Positions 1 through 4,950 of a DNA stretch of 5,686 nt are shown here, one piece after another (position 1 is the first letter of the stretch; every line of letters begins with the position of its first letter). Below the pieces are notes generated by a model. The model made no database searches. It had not been told where the DNA came from and saw only the letters and a program-made list of their open reading frames with translations. The stretch is from Elusimicrobia bacterium RIFCSPLOWO2_01_FULL_54_10. Lineage in GTDB: Bacteria > Elusimicrobiota > Elusimicrobia > 2-02-FULL-39-32. The stretch is taken from assembly GCA_001799975.1 (NCBI GenBank), contig MGUQ01000066.1:1299-6984 (forward strand). The letters run 5' to 3'. Position numbers and translations under genes: made by a program.

Positions 1-288
1 ATATTTCTTCCCCTTTACTTTGAAGACCTGCTCGTAAACATAAAACGACGGCTCGGAGTCTTGGGCCACCACACCGCGGGATTTCCAATCCTCCCAGATT
101 TTCCGGGCATTTTCATACTTCTGCCTTTCATCGCCTTCGGGCAATTCCACGCGGATGGCGTTTTCCGCGCATTTCCTGTAAGACGCGGCTTGTGCCGGGC
201 TGATGACGTCATAGGGCGGGCAAATGACGCGATTCAAGCTTTTGGAGTTGGAATAGCGATAAGCTTTGAACGGGTATATTTCAGGCAT
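1..288 (-). CDS. DUF1015 family protein, N-terminal 96 codons (gene runs off the left edge)
   Basis: This is the N-terminal part of a protein I recognise as the DUF1015 family (Pfam PF06245), whose full members are roughly 400 residues. The biochemical role of the family is not established, so none is assigned. Seen here: the opening MPEIYPFKAYRY, the hallmark VICPPYDVIS at residues 21-30, then IRVELPEGDE (45-54), an amphipathic helix (57-70) and SFYVYEQVFKVKGK (81-94), all in the order typical of the family. The start is the ATG at 288. It has a good Shine-Dalgarno (AAAGGA, 6-nt spacing) inside the end of hemL and overlaps the hemL stop by 8 nt (ATGCCTGA), which suggests translational coupling. 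There is no signal peptide or membrane segment in the visible part, so it is probably cytoplasmic. The frame is open to base 1, and the stop lies outside the window. Confidence 0.88.
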   Translation of the reverse strand, partial: MPEIYPFKAYRYSNSKSLNRVICPPYDVISPAQAASYRKCAENAIRVELPEGDERQKYENARKIWEDWKSRGVVAQDSEPSFYVYEQVFKVKGKKY

Positions 289-1546
289 GGGAGGTCCTTT
301 CCAGAGATTGAGTGATGGCTTTGAGAGCCTTCTTAAGAATGATTGGATTATGGGCGGCGGAAACAAAGCAGACTTCAAACTGGGACGGGGGGAAGTAAAC
401 TCCGTGCTCCAGGAGCGCATGAAAAAACCTGGCATAAACCGCCGCGTCAGAAAAAAAGACGGTAAACATGGATCCTATTTGAGGCACCTGAACTGGGATC
501 TTCAGCCATTGGGCGAAGGCAAGGATCTGGCCGCAGAGTTTTTCGGTCGCCGCTTCCATTTTTTTGTAGGGGTTCATATCGTCAAGAATTTCCAAAGTCA
601 TGAGCCCCGCGGCCATGGCCAGAGGATTGCCGGAGAGTGTGCCCGCCTGGTACACCGGGCCCAAAGGGGCGAGCAGCTCCATAATGTCCTTCCGCCCGCC
701 CACGGCACCCACGGGCAGCCCTCCGCCGATGATCTTGCCCAGGCAGGTCAAGTCCGGCTCGATTTTAAACAATGTTTGGGCTCCGCCATAGGCCAGCCGA
801 AATCCCGTGATGACTTCATCAAAAATAAGGAGAGCGCCGTATTGTTTGGTGAGGGCGCGCAGGCCTTCCAGAAATCCGGCAACGGGCGGCACGAGCCCCA
901 TGTTGGCTGCCACGGGTTCCACAATCACTGCCGCCACGGTTTCGCCCGCGTCCTTAAAAAACTTCTCAGCTGCGGCCAGGTCATTATAAGGGAGCACAAT
1001 GGTGTCGGAGGCCACGGCGCGGGGGACGCCCGCAGAATCTGGAATCCCGAGGGTGGCCGCGCCCGAGCCTGCTTTCACCAGCAAGGCGTCCGAATGGCCG
1101 TGGTAGCAGCCCGCAAACTTCACGATCTTGTCCCTGCCGGTGCGCGCGCGGGAGAGGCGCAGCGCAGTCATGGCCGCTTCCGTCCCCGACGATACAAAAC
1201 GGATCTTTTCCATTGAAGGAAACGCGGAGATGATTTTTTCCGCAAGCTCGGTCTCAAGCTCGGTGGGGGCTCCGTAAGAAGTGCCCTTGGCCGAGCGGGC
1301 CTTGATGGCTGAGACCACCCTCGAGGGAGCGTGGCCCAGGATCATGGGCCCCCAGGAGCCCACAAAATCAATGTAGCGGTTGCCGTCGGCGTCGCGCAGC
1401 TCGGCTCCGCGCGCCTCCCGGATGAACAGGGGTGTCCCACCCACGGCCTGAAATGCCCGCACGGGGGAATTGACCCCGCCCGGGAGCACTTTTTTGGCCG
1501 CGTCGAATAAACGAGCGGAGTTTTTAGTTTTGTGCGTGGAATTCAT
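281..1546 (-). CDS. hemL: Glutamate-1-semialdehyde 2,1-aminomutase
   Basis: HemL is a PLP-dependent class III aminotransferase-fold enzyme. It converts glutamate-1-semialdehyde to 5-aminolevulinate in the C5 tetrapyrrole pathway, in the cytosol. The 421-residue length matches the family (E. coli 426). Visible motifs: LPGGVNSPVRA (21-31), the phosphate-binding SSGTEA (119-124), CYHGHSDAL (147-155), IFDEVITGFR (241-250) with Asp243 expected to contact the PLP ring nitrogen, and CLGKIIGGGLPVGA (268-281) with Lys271 as the Schiff-base lysine. GTLSGNPLAMAAG (302-314) follows. All key residues are present, so the enzyme should be active. The ATG at 1546 gives a normal N-terminus, and no other Met occurs before residue 68. 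No Shine-Dalgarno precedes it. It lies 174 nt downstream of the oxidoreductase on the same strand, separated by a small opposite-strand ORF, and its end overlaps the DUF1015 start. No hemA or hemB is in the window. Confidence 0.97.
   Translation of the reverse strand: MNSTHKTKNSARLFDAAKKVLPGGVNSPVRAFQAVGGTPLFIREARGAELRDADGNRYIDFVGSWGPMILGHAPSRVVSAIKARSAKGTSYGAPTELETELAEKIISAFPSMEKIRFVSSGTEAAMTALRLSRARTGRDKIVKFAGCYHGHSDALLVKAGSGAATLGIPDSAGVPRAVASDTIVLPYNDLAAAEKFFKDAGETVAAVIVEPVAANMGLVPPVAGFLEGLRALTKQYGALLIFDEVITGFRLAYGGAQTLFKIEPDLTCLGKIIGGGLPVGAVGGRKDIMELLAPLGPVYQAGTLSGNPLAMAAGLMTLEILDDMNPYKKMEAATEKLCGQILAFAQWLKIPVQVPQIGSMFTVFFSDAAVYARFFHALLEHGVYFPPSQFEVCFVSAAHNPIILKKALKAITQSLERTSHA
295..300 (-). 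promoter_or_regulatory. Ribosome binding site of the DUF1015 gene
   Basis: On the minus strand this reads AAAGGA, 6 nt before the ATG at 288, within the last codons of hemL. It fixes the DUF1015 start and is one of only two clear Shine-Dalgarno sites in the window. Both belong to genes that follow another gene in the same direction. Confidence 0.6.
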
Positions 1547-1548
1547 AA

Positions 1549-1557
1549 TGATATAAT
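1549..1557 (+). promoter_or_regulatory. Extended -10 promoter element (TGATATAAT) facing the small membrane ORF
   Basis: TGATATAAT matches the extended -10 consensus TGnTATAAT. It lies in an AT-rich pocket of a GC-rich region. The only -35 candidate is weak (TTGTGC at 1530-1535, 16-nt spacer), but extended -10 promoters can work without one. The expected start site, about 7 nt after the box, is 1563-1565. That coincides with the GTG at 1564, so the transcript could be leaderless. The same 10-mer (with the preceding A) stands before the oxidoreductase on the other strand. Identified by eye only. Confidence 0.5.
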
Positions 1558-1563
1558 GCCCGC

Positions 1564-1743
1564 GTGACTTTAAACACGGAAATGACGCCGCGGGCCCGGC
1601 GAATGCTGGTCTACTGCGCGGCAGGATTTTCCGTCTACTGCCTCCTCCTGTTCATGGAACTTCTTCAGAAAATGCATCTGAATAGAATTGACGCCCAGCT
1701 GGAAGCGCTCGACCGGCAGGTTAATGCTGGTGGAGAGTTCTGA
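1564..1743 (+). CDS. Small predicted membrane protein: one TM helix plus short coiled coil
   Basis: This is an unrecognised ORF of 59 codons from GTG 1564, or 53 from ATG 1582, to TGA 1741-1743. It begins with a short polar, basic N-terminus (MTPRARR at residues 7-13). A hydrophobic helix follows at about 14-34 (MLVYCAAGFSVYCLLLFMELL), then a polar helix with an a/d heptad pattern: Leu39, Ile42, Leu46, Leu49, Val53. The positive-inside rule puts the N-terminus in the cytoplasm and the coiled coil outside. The layout resembles a miniature FtsB/FtsL-type bitopic protein, but it is much shorter and I do not claim homology. Third codon positions are about two thirds G/C, like the neighbouring genes, which supports real coding. 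GTG is preferred because an extended -10 ends 6 nt before it and neither start has a usable Shine-Dalgarno. It is divergent from hemL (17 nt apart), and its last 23 nt overlap the oxidoreductase 3' end. Confidence 0.55.
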   Translation: MTLNTEMTPRARRMLVYCAAGFSVYCLLLFMELLQKMHLNRIDAQLEALDRQVNAGGEF

Positions 1744-2788
1744 TGAATTCGAGGGTTTTGATGCCTTCATCCATGGGGACCACGGGCTTGCCCGCCAGCG
1801 AATGGATGAATGATTCCTTGACCAGATCGGTATCCAGGAAGTGCTTGAAAGGATAAGCGTAATTCTTGCCTTCAATCCAGCGGGTGAACTCCCCGGTCGC
1901 CGGGTTCACCGCTCCCGTCACTGAAAATTCGTAGTCCTTCTTCCCCTTCTTCATCGTCACTTTAAGGCTCTTGAGCCGGCGGTGATATCCCAGAGTGAGC
2001 TTGACGGGCACATCGCCGAATTTGAGGTCATATTCGACGAAATTGAGGAAAAGGTTGTCGCCTTCCTTCTTCACATTCTTGACGGTGATGGGCTTGCTTC
2101 TTAAATCCTTGGGGATGAACTCCCAAACATGGGGTCCCAAATCTTCCAAGATCTCCTGCTCGCCCACGCCCTGCATTTTGCGCCACAGGCGCGTGCCGTG
2201 CGTGGTGAAGACAATGTGCAGCCCGGTCAATCCCGTGAGGAGGTCCCCGAATTTCCCCGCATCCGCCGCGTCTGACATCGGCAGGCCTTTCAAGCGGTCG
2301 TAAAGCGTGGCATACTGCTGATTGATGCCCACGGAAACGCCCTTCTCGCGCGCCAGCTCTACAATGCGGGGCAAGGACTCAATTTCGTGCACATGGCAAA
2401 GCGGCGGCTCGCAGAGGATGTTCTTCACTTTGGTGTCCGTGATCAATTCCCGCAAATAGGGCACATGGGTGTTCAGCGGAGAGCCCACAACCACCAGGCC
2501 GGGATCTTCTTTGGTTGTCATTTCGCGCCAGTTGGTATATCCATGAACATCCTTTAAAACCTGTTTTAAGTCCTTGCCTTCAAATTGGGGCATGTGCGAG
2601 AGATCGTCCAAAAGCACTTCGAGCACGAGGTCGCGGTTGCGCTCCGTGGTGTTGGAATAGGAAATGGTGCCGATGGGAGGGATGGATACTTTCTGGCGGT
2701 TGGTATCGGGGAAATGCTTGAGCAAAATGGCCCACTTGACGAGGAAAATGCCGTAGGTGGAACCCGCGCCAATGACGCTGACATTCAT
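1721..2788 (-). CDS. Gfo/Idh/MocA-type NAD(P)-binding oxidoreductase with an altered EKP motif
   Basis: I assign this 355-residue protein to the Gfo/Idh/MocA dehydrogenase superfamily, whose members usually oxidise or reduce sugars, inositols or related polyols with NAD(P). The substrate is unknown. The N-terminal Rossmann half has VSVIGAGSTYG (3-13), then LVVVGSPLNTHVPYL (98-112), ILCEPPLC (124-131) and VGINQQYATLY (153-163). The C-terminal half has DLGPH (216-220), like the family's D-x-G-x-H motif, and a closing AGKPVVPMDEGIKTLEFI (332-349). Two oddities: the family's Glu-Lys-Pro reads Glu127-Pro128-Pro129, so the usual catalytic Lys is missing; and the stretch between the dinucleotide loop and GSPLNTH is about 30 residues longer than usual. 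GAGSTYG also recalls GH4 glycosidases, but the rest does not fit them. The ATG at 2788 follows an extended -10 by 9 nt and has no Shine-Dalgarno. It is divergent from sucC. Confidence 0.8.
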   Translation of the reverse strand: MNVSVIGAGSTYGIFLVKWAILLKHFPDTNRQKVSIPPIGTISYSNTTERNRDLVLEVLLDDLSHMPQFEGKDLKQVLKDVHGYTNWREMTTKEDPGLVVVGSPLNTHVPYLRELITDTKVKNILCEPPLCHVHEIESLPRIVELAREKGVSVGINQQYATLYDRLKGLPMSDAADAGKFGDLLTGLTGLHIVFTTHGTRLWRKMQGVGEQEILEDLGPHVWEFIPKDLRSKPITVKNVKKEGDNLFLNFVEYDLKFGDVPVKLTLGYHRRLKSLKVTMKKGKKDYEFSVTGAVNPATGEFTRWIEGKNYAYPFKHFLDTDLVKESFIHSLAGKPVVPMDEGIKTLEFIRTLHQH

Positions 2789-2807
2789 GATGTAAAAATT
2801 ATATCAT
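2778..2807 (+). promoter_or_regulatory. Candidate sucC promoter
   Basis: CTGACA at 2778-2783 matches five of six bases of the sigma-70 -35 consensus. It is followed by TATATC at 2800-2805 (16-nt spacer) or TATCAT at 2802-2807 (18-nt spacer). The -35 lies inside the first codons of the divergent oxidoreductase, and the -10 overlaps that gene's own -10. The predicted leader before the sucC ATG (2823) is about 10 nt and lacks a Shine-Dalgarno. This is by eye; which -10 is used is uncertain. Confidence 0.4.
2798..2806 (-). promoter_or_regulatory. Extended -10 promoter element (TGATATAAT) of the oxidoreductase
   Basis: The minus strand reads TGATATAAT with the last T at 2798, and only 9 nt separate it from the ATG at 2788. 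The predicted start site (about 2791) leaves a leader of only a few nucleotides. No good -35 is visible at the expected distance. The site overlaps the likely -10 of the divergent sucC promoter, so polymerase could probably occupy only one at a time. Confidence 0.5.
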
Positions 2808-2818
2808 ATATCAGAAAT

Positions 2819-2828
2819 TTTCATGAAA
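2819..2828. other. 10-bp perfect palindrome over the sucC start codon
   Basis: TTTCATGAAA is its own reverse complement and contains the sucC ATG (2823-2825). The shorter palindrome TCATGA also surrounds the oxidoreductase ATG at 2785-2790, so both divergent start codons sit in the same hexamer, 36 bp apart. It could be an operator half-site pair or chance; the sequence alone does not decide. Confidence 0.25.
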
Positions 2829-3995
2829 CTTCTCGAAATCCAGGCTAAAAAACTGCTTACTCTTCATTCCATTCCTGTGCCGCCCAACGGCGGCTCTATC
2901 AGGAAGCCGGGGGATCTTCCCGCTGCGTTGAAGCGTTGCGGCGCGGCTCCCTGGGTGCTCAAAGTCCAGGTTCACGCCGGCGGCCGGGGGAAGGCGGGCG
3001 GCATTAAAATCGCCAAAAGCGCTGCGGAAGCCAAGAATCTCGTTTCAGAAATGCTCGGCATGAAGCTGGTCACTCCGCAAACTGGACCTGCCGGGGTCAT
3101 GGTTCATGAGCTGATGGTGGAAAAGCCCGCCAAAATTTCCAAAGAATTTTATTTGAGCGTGGTTCTGGACAGAAAATCCGGCCGCGCGGCCCTCATTGCC
3201 TCCGCGGAAGGCGGCATGGACATCGAGCAGGTGGCGGAGTCCACCCCGGGAAAAATCATCCGCATGCCCATAGAGTCCTTTGGACGGCTGGAAGATTTTC
3301 AGGCGAGGGACCTGCTCTTCCGCCTGGGGTTGGTTGATGCGGACCCCAAAAAATCCAAGGCGCGGGCAGTCTTCTTTAAGAATGTCGTGAAGGCCTTCTT
3401 CGCCCTGGACGCCCAGATGTTGGAAATCAATCCGCTCGCGCTCACTCCAAACGGGGAACTCCTTGCCCTGGACGCCAAAGTTACCATCGACGATAACGCG
3501 CTCTTCCGCCACCCGGAGCTTGCCGAATTTGACGATCCCAAAAACTTAACTTTCTCTGAGCGAGAAGCGCGCAAGGCAGGCATTTCCTATATATCTCTTG
3601 CTGGCAGCATAGGATGCATGGTGAACGGCGCGGGCCTGGCCATGGCCACCATGGACATTTTAAAGCTCCACGGCGGCGCGCCCGCCAATTTCCTGGACGT
3701 GGGCGGGAGCGCCAATGTTGACCAGGTGTCCTCCGCCTTCAAAATCATTCTTTCGGACAAGCAGGTTAAGGCGGTGTTCGTCAACATTTTTGGCGGCATC
3801 ATGAAGTGCGACGTCATCGCCCAGGGCGTGGTGGAGGCGGTCAAAAAAATCAAGCTGTCCGTGCCGCTCGTGGTGCGCCTTGAAGGCAACCGCAAGGCCG
3901 AGGGCGAGAAAATATTGAAGGAATCGGGCCTGCCCATCGCGAGCGTGAGCGGCTTTTCGGATGCCGCCAAAAAGGCCGTGGAGCTGGCGAAATAA
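2823..3995 (+). CDS. sucC: Succinyl-CoA synthetase (ADP-forming type) beta subunit
   Basis: This subunit binds the nucleotide and part of the CoA/succinate site in the TCA-cycle ligase succinyl-CoA + NDP + Pi = succinate + NTP + CoA. It works as a complex with SucD, which carries the phosphorylated His. The length of 390 residues is normal (E. coli 388). An N-terminal ATP-grasp domain shows WVLKVQVHAGGRGKAGGIK (44-62) with Lys47 and GRGK (54-57). The metal ligands are Asn203 (LEINPL) and Asp217 (LALDAKV). The C-terminal CoA-ligase domain shows GSIGCMVNGAGLAMATMDI (261-279), FLDVGGSAN (290-298) and NIFGGIMKCDVIA (321-333). It appears intact. The ATG at 2823 matches the family N-terminus (MKLLEIQAKKLL). 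There is no Shine-Dalgarno. sucD does not follow; a methyltransferase gene starts 4 nt after the stop. The beta subunit of malate-CoA ligase (MtkA) is a related alternative that cannot be fully excluded without the alpha subunit. Confidence 0.94.
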   Translation: MKLLEIQAKKLLTLHSIPVPPNGGSIRKPGDLPAALKRCGAAPWVLKVQVHAGGRGKAGGIKIAKSAAEAKNLVSEMLGMKLVTPQTGPAGVMVHELMVEKPAKISKEFYLSVVLDRKSGRAALIASAEGGMDIEQVAESTPGKIIRMPIESFGRLEDFQARDLLFRLGLVDADPKKSKARAVFFKNVVKAFFALDAQMLEINPLALTPNGELLALDAKVTIDDNALFRHPELAEFDDPKNLTFSEREARKAGISYISLAGSIGCMVNGAGLAMATMDILKLHGGAPANFLDVGGSANVDQVSSAFKIILSDKQVKAVFVNIFGGIMKCDVIAQGVVEAVKKIKLSVPLVVRLEGNRKAEGEKILKESGLPIASVSGFSDAAKKAVELAK

Positions 3996-3999
3996 GCCT
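3996..3999. other. Boundary between GC-rich chromosome and AT-rich R-M module
   Basis: Base composition and codon choice change abruptly within a few codons of the sucC stop. Counted lines fall from 68 % GC (3661-3720) to 40 % (4141-4200) and 30 % (5041-5100). No direct repeat, tRNA end, inverted repeat or transposase is visible at the junction. The right boundary is outside the window, so the mechanism of insertion cannot be read. Confidence 0.55.
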
Positions 4000-4950
4000 A
4001 TGCCGAAAAAAGCAACAAGCCTATTAACCCAGCCCGATTTACTAGATATTCCAATTAAGGGAATTCAGCACAATATCTCGACTGATAAATATTTGCAACT
4101 TCAATATGAAACGAAGAATGGAAAATTATTTTGCGGCGATTCATTAGAATGGCTATCATCTCTCAAAGATGGGAGCGTTGATCTTATTGTAGCTGATCCT
4201 CCTTACAATATAAAAAAGACGGAATGGGATTGTTTTGAATCCCATGCGGAATACGTGGAATGGTCAAGGCGATGGATTGAACGGGCAAGTCGAGTTCTAA
4301 AACCATTCGGCACACTTTATGTTTTTGGTTTTTCTGAAATTTTAGCTGATATCAAGGTTACTGCAATGCCATATTTTTCTGGATGTCGTTGGATTATTTG
4401 GCACTATAAAAATAAAGCCAATCTTGGAAAAGATTGGGGAAGATCGCACGAAAGCATACTGCACTTTCGGAAGCAAAAAAAATTTACCATGAATTATGAT
4501 GCTGTTCGAGTATCATATGGAGCACATACTTTGAAGTATCCTTCGCATCCTCAAGCAATGTCCAGTCAATATGGTCAAGGTAAAAAACGTAATGATCATT
4601 GGACACCGCATCCAAGCGGTGCAAAGGCGAAGGATATTTTTGATATTCCCACCACTTCGAATGGAATGGATGAAAAAACACCACATCCAACGCAGAAGCC
4701 AGAGGAGCTTATACGTAAATTAGTGCTTGCTTCGTCCAATCTCGATGATGTTGTGGCTGATCCATTTTCTGGTTCGGGGACATCGATAGTCGTGGCAGAG
4801 CAATTGGGACGAAGATGGCTAGGGTGTGATACGAATTTGCAATACAACCGCTGGGCTATCGAACGGTTGAATCGGATTGTGCCACGAACGGCTGCCGAAT
4901 GGATAGAATTTGATAAGCGAAACGCATTAAGAAGGGAGAGTATTCGTTGA
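4000..4950 (+). CDS. Beta-class DNA methyltransferase, probably N6-adenine specific
   Basis: A 316-residue SAM-dependent DNA methylase of the N6/N4 family (Pfam PF01555). It should protect host DNA by methylating the recognition site of the partner nuclease. Motif order is IV first (VADPPYNI, 64-71), then a central variable region (about 115-225) taken as target recognition, then X (HPTQKP, 229-234) and I (ADPFSGSGT, 253-261), followed by GCD (275-277). That order defines the beta class. DPPY, rather than SPPY, favours adenine N6 over cytosine N4. FCGDSLEWL (44-52) is the region just before motif IV. All catalytic motifs are intact. The ATG at 4000 is chosen: a frame-compatible ATG at 3961 lies inside sucC and adds only a GC-rich, non-family tail. 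There is no good Shine-Dalgarno and just 4 nt after the sucC stop, so it may ride on sucC transcription. The target sequence cannot be read from the protein. Confidence 0.92.
   Translation: MPKKATSLLTQPDLLDIPIKGIQHNISTDKYLQLQYETKNGKLFCGDSLEWLSSLKDGSVDLIVADPPYNIKKTEWDCFESHAEYVEWSRRWIERASRVLKPFGTLYVFGFSEILADIKVTAMPYFSGCRWIIWHYKNKANLGKDWGRSHESILHFRKQKKFTMNYDAVRVSYGAHTLKYPSHPQAMSSQYGQGKKRNDHWTPHPSGAKAKDIFDIPTTSNGMDEKTPHPTQKPEELIRKLVLASSNLDDVVADPFSGSGTSIVVAEQLGRRWLGCDTNLQYNRWAIERLNRIVPRTAAEWIEFDKRNALRRESIR
4933..4938 (+). promoter_or_regulatory. Ribosome binding site deciding the TTG start of the endonuclease ORF
   Basis: AGGGAG lies 8 nt before the TTG at 4947, inside the last codons of the methyltransferase. 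It is the strongest Shine-Dalgarno in the window. It supports TTG as the real start of the next gene, since the next in-frame ATG (4995-4997) lacks such a site. Confidence 0.6.

Noticed and set aside
266..1216. Long plus-strand open frame of 316 codons opposite hemL
   Set aside because: It lies entirely antisense to an intact, well-conserved hemL. Its translation is rich in Gly, Arg and His with no recognisable motif, which is typical of a mirror frame in GC-rich coding DNA.
1570..1875. Minus-strand frame of 101 codons across the hemL-oxidoreductase gap
   Set aside because: It overlaps the oxidoreductase C-terminus in another frame and shows no domain or helix pattern, while the plus-strand frame in the same gap has a clear TM helix and coiled coil.
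2566..2784. Minus-strand ORF starting at the second ATG of ATGAATG
   Set aside because: It is a shifted frame inside the oxidoreductase; the frame from 2788 carries the Rossmann motif and continues for 355 residues.
2585..2848. Plus-strand ORF spanning the oxidoreductase-sucC intergenic region
   Set aside because: It is mostly antisense to the oxidoreductase and crosses the putative promoters and the sucC start in a wrong frame, with no recognisable protein features.
3045..3970. Minus-strand open frames opposite sucC
   Set aside because: They mirror a complete, motif-rich sucC and contain no recognisable domain.
3961..3999. Upstream in-frame ATG as methyltransferase start
   Set aside because: These 13 codons are inside the sucC 3' end in another frame and give a basic tail unlike family N-termini; the ATG at 4000 follows the sucC stop cleanly.
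3980..3999. Possible terminator or attachment repeat at the sucC end
   Set aside because: No stem-loop with a T-run and no repeat of the junction bases could be found by eye in the window.
4484..4847. Two minus-strand ORFs opposite the methyltransferase
   Set aside because: They are short, lack motifs and lie wholly antisense to the intact beta-class methylase.
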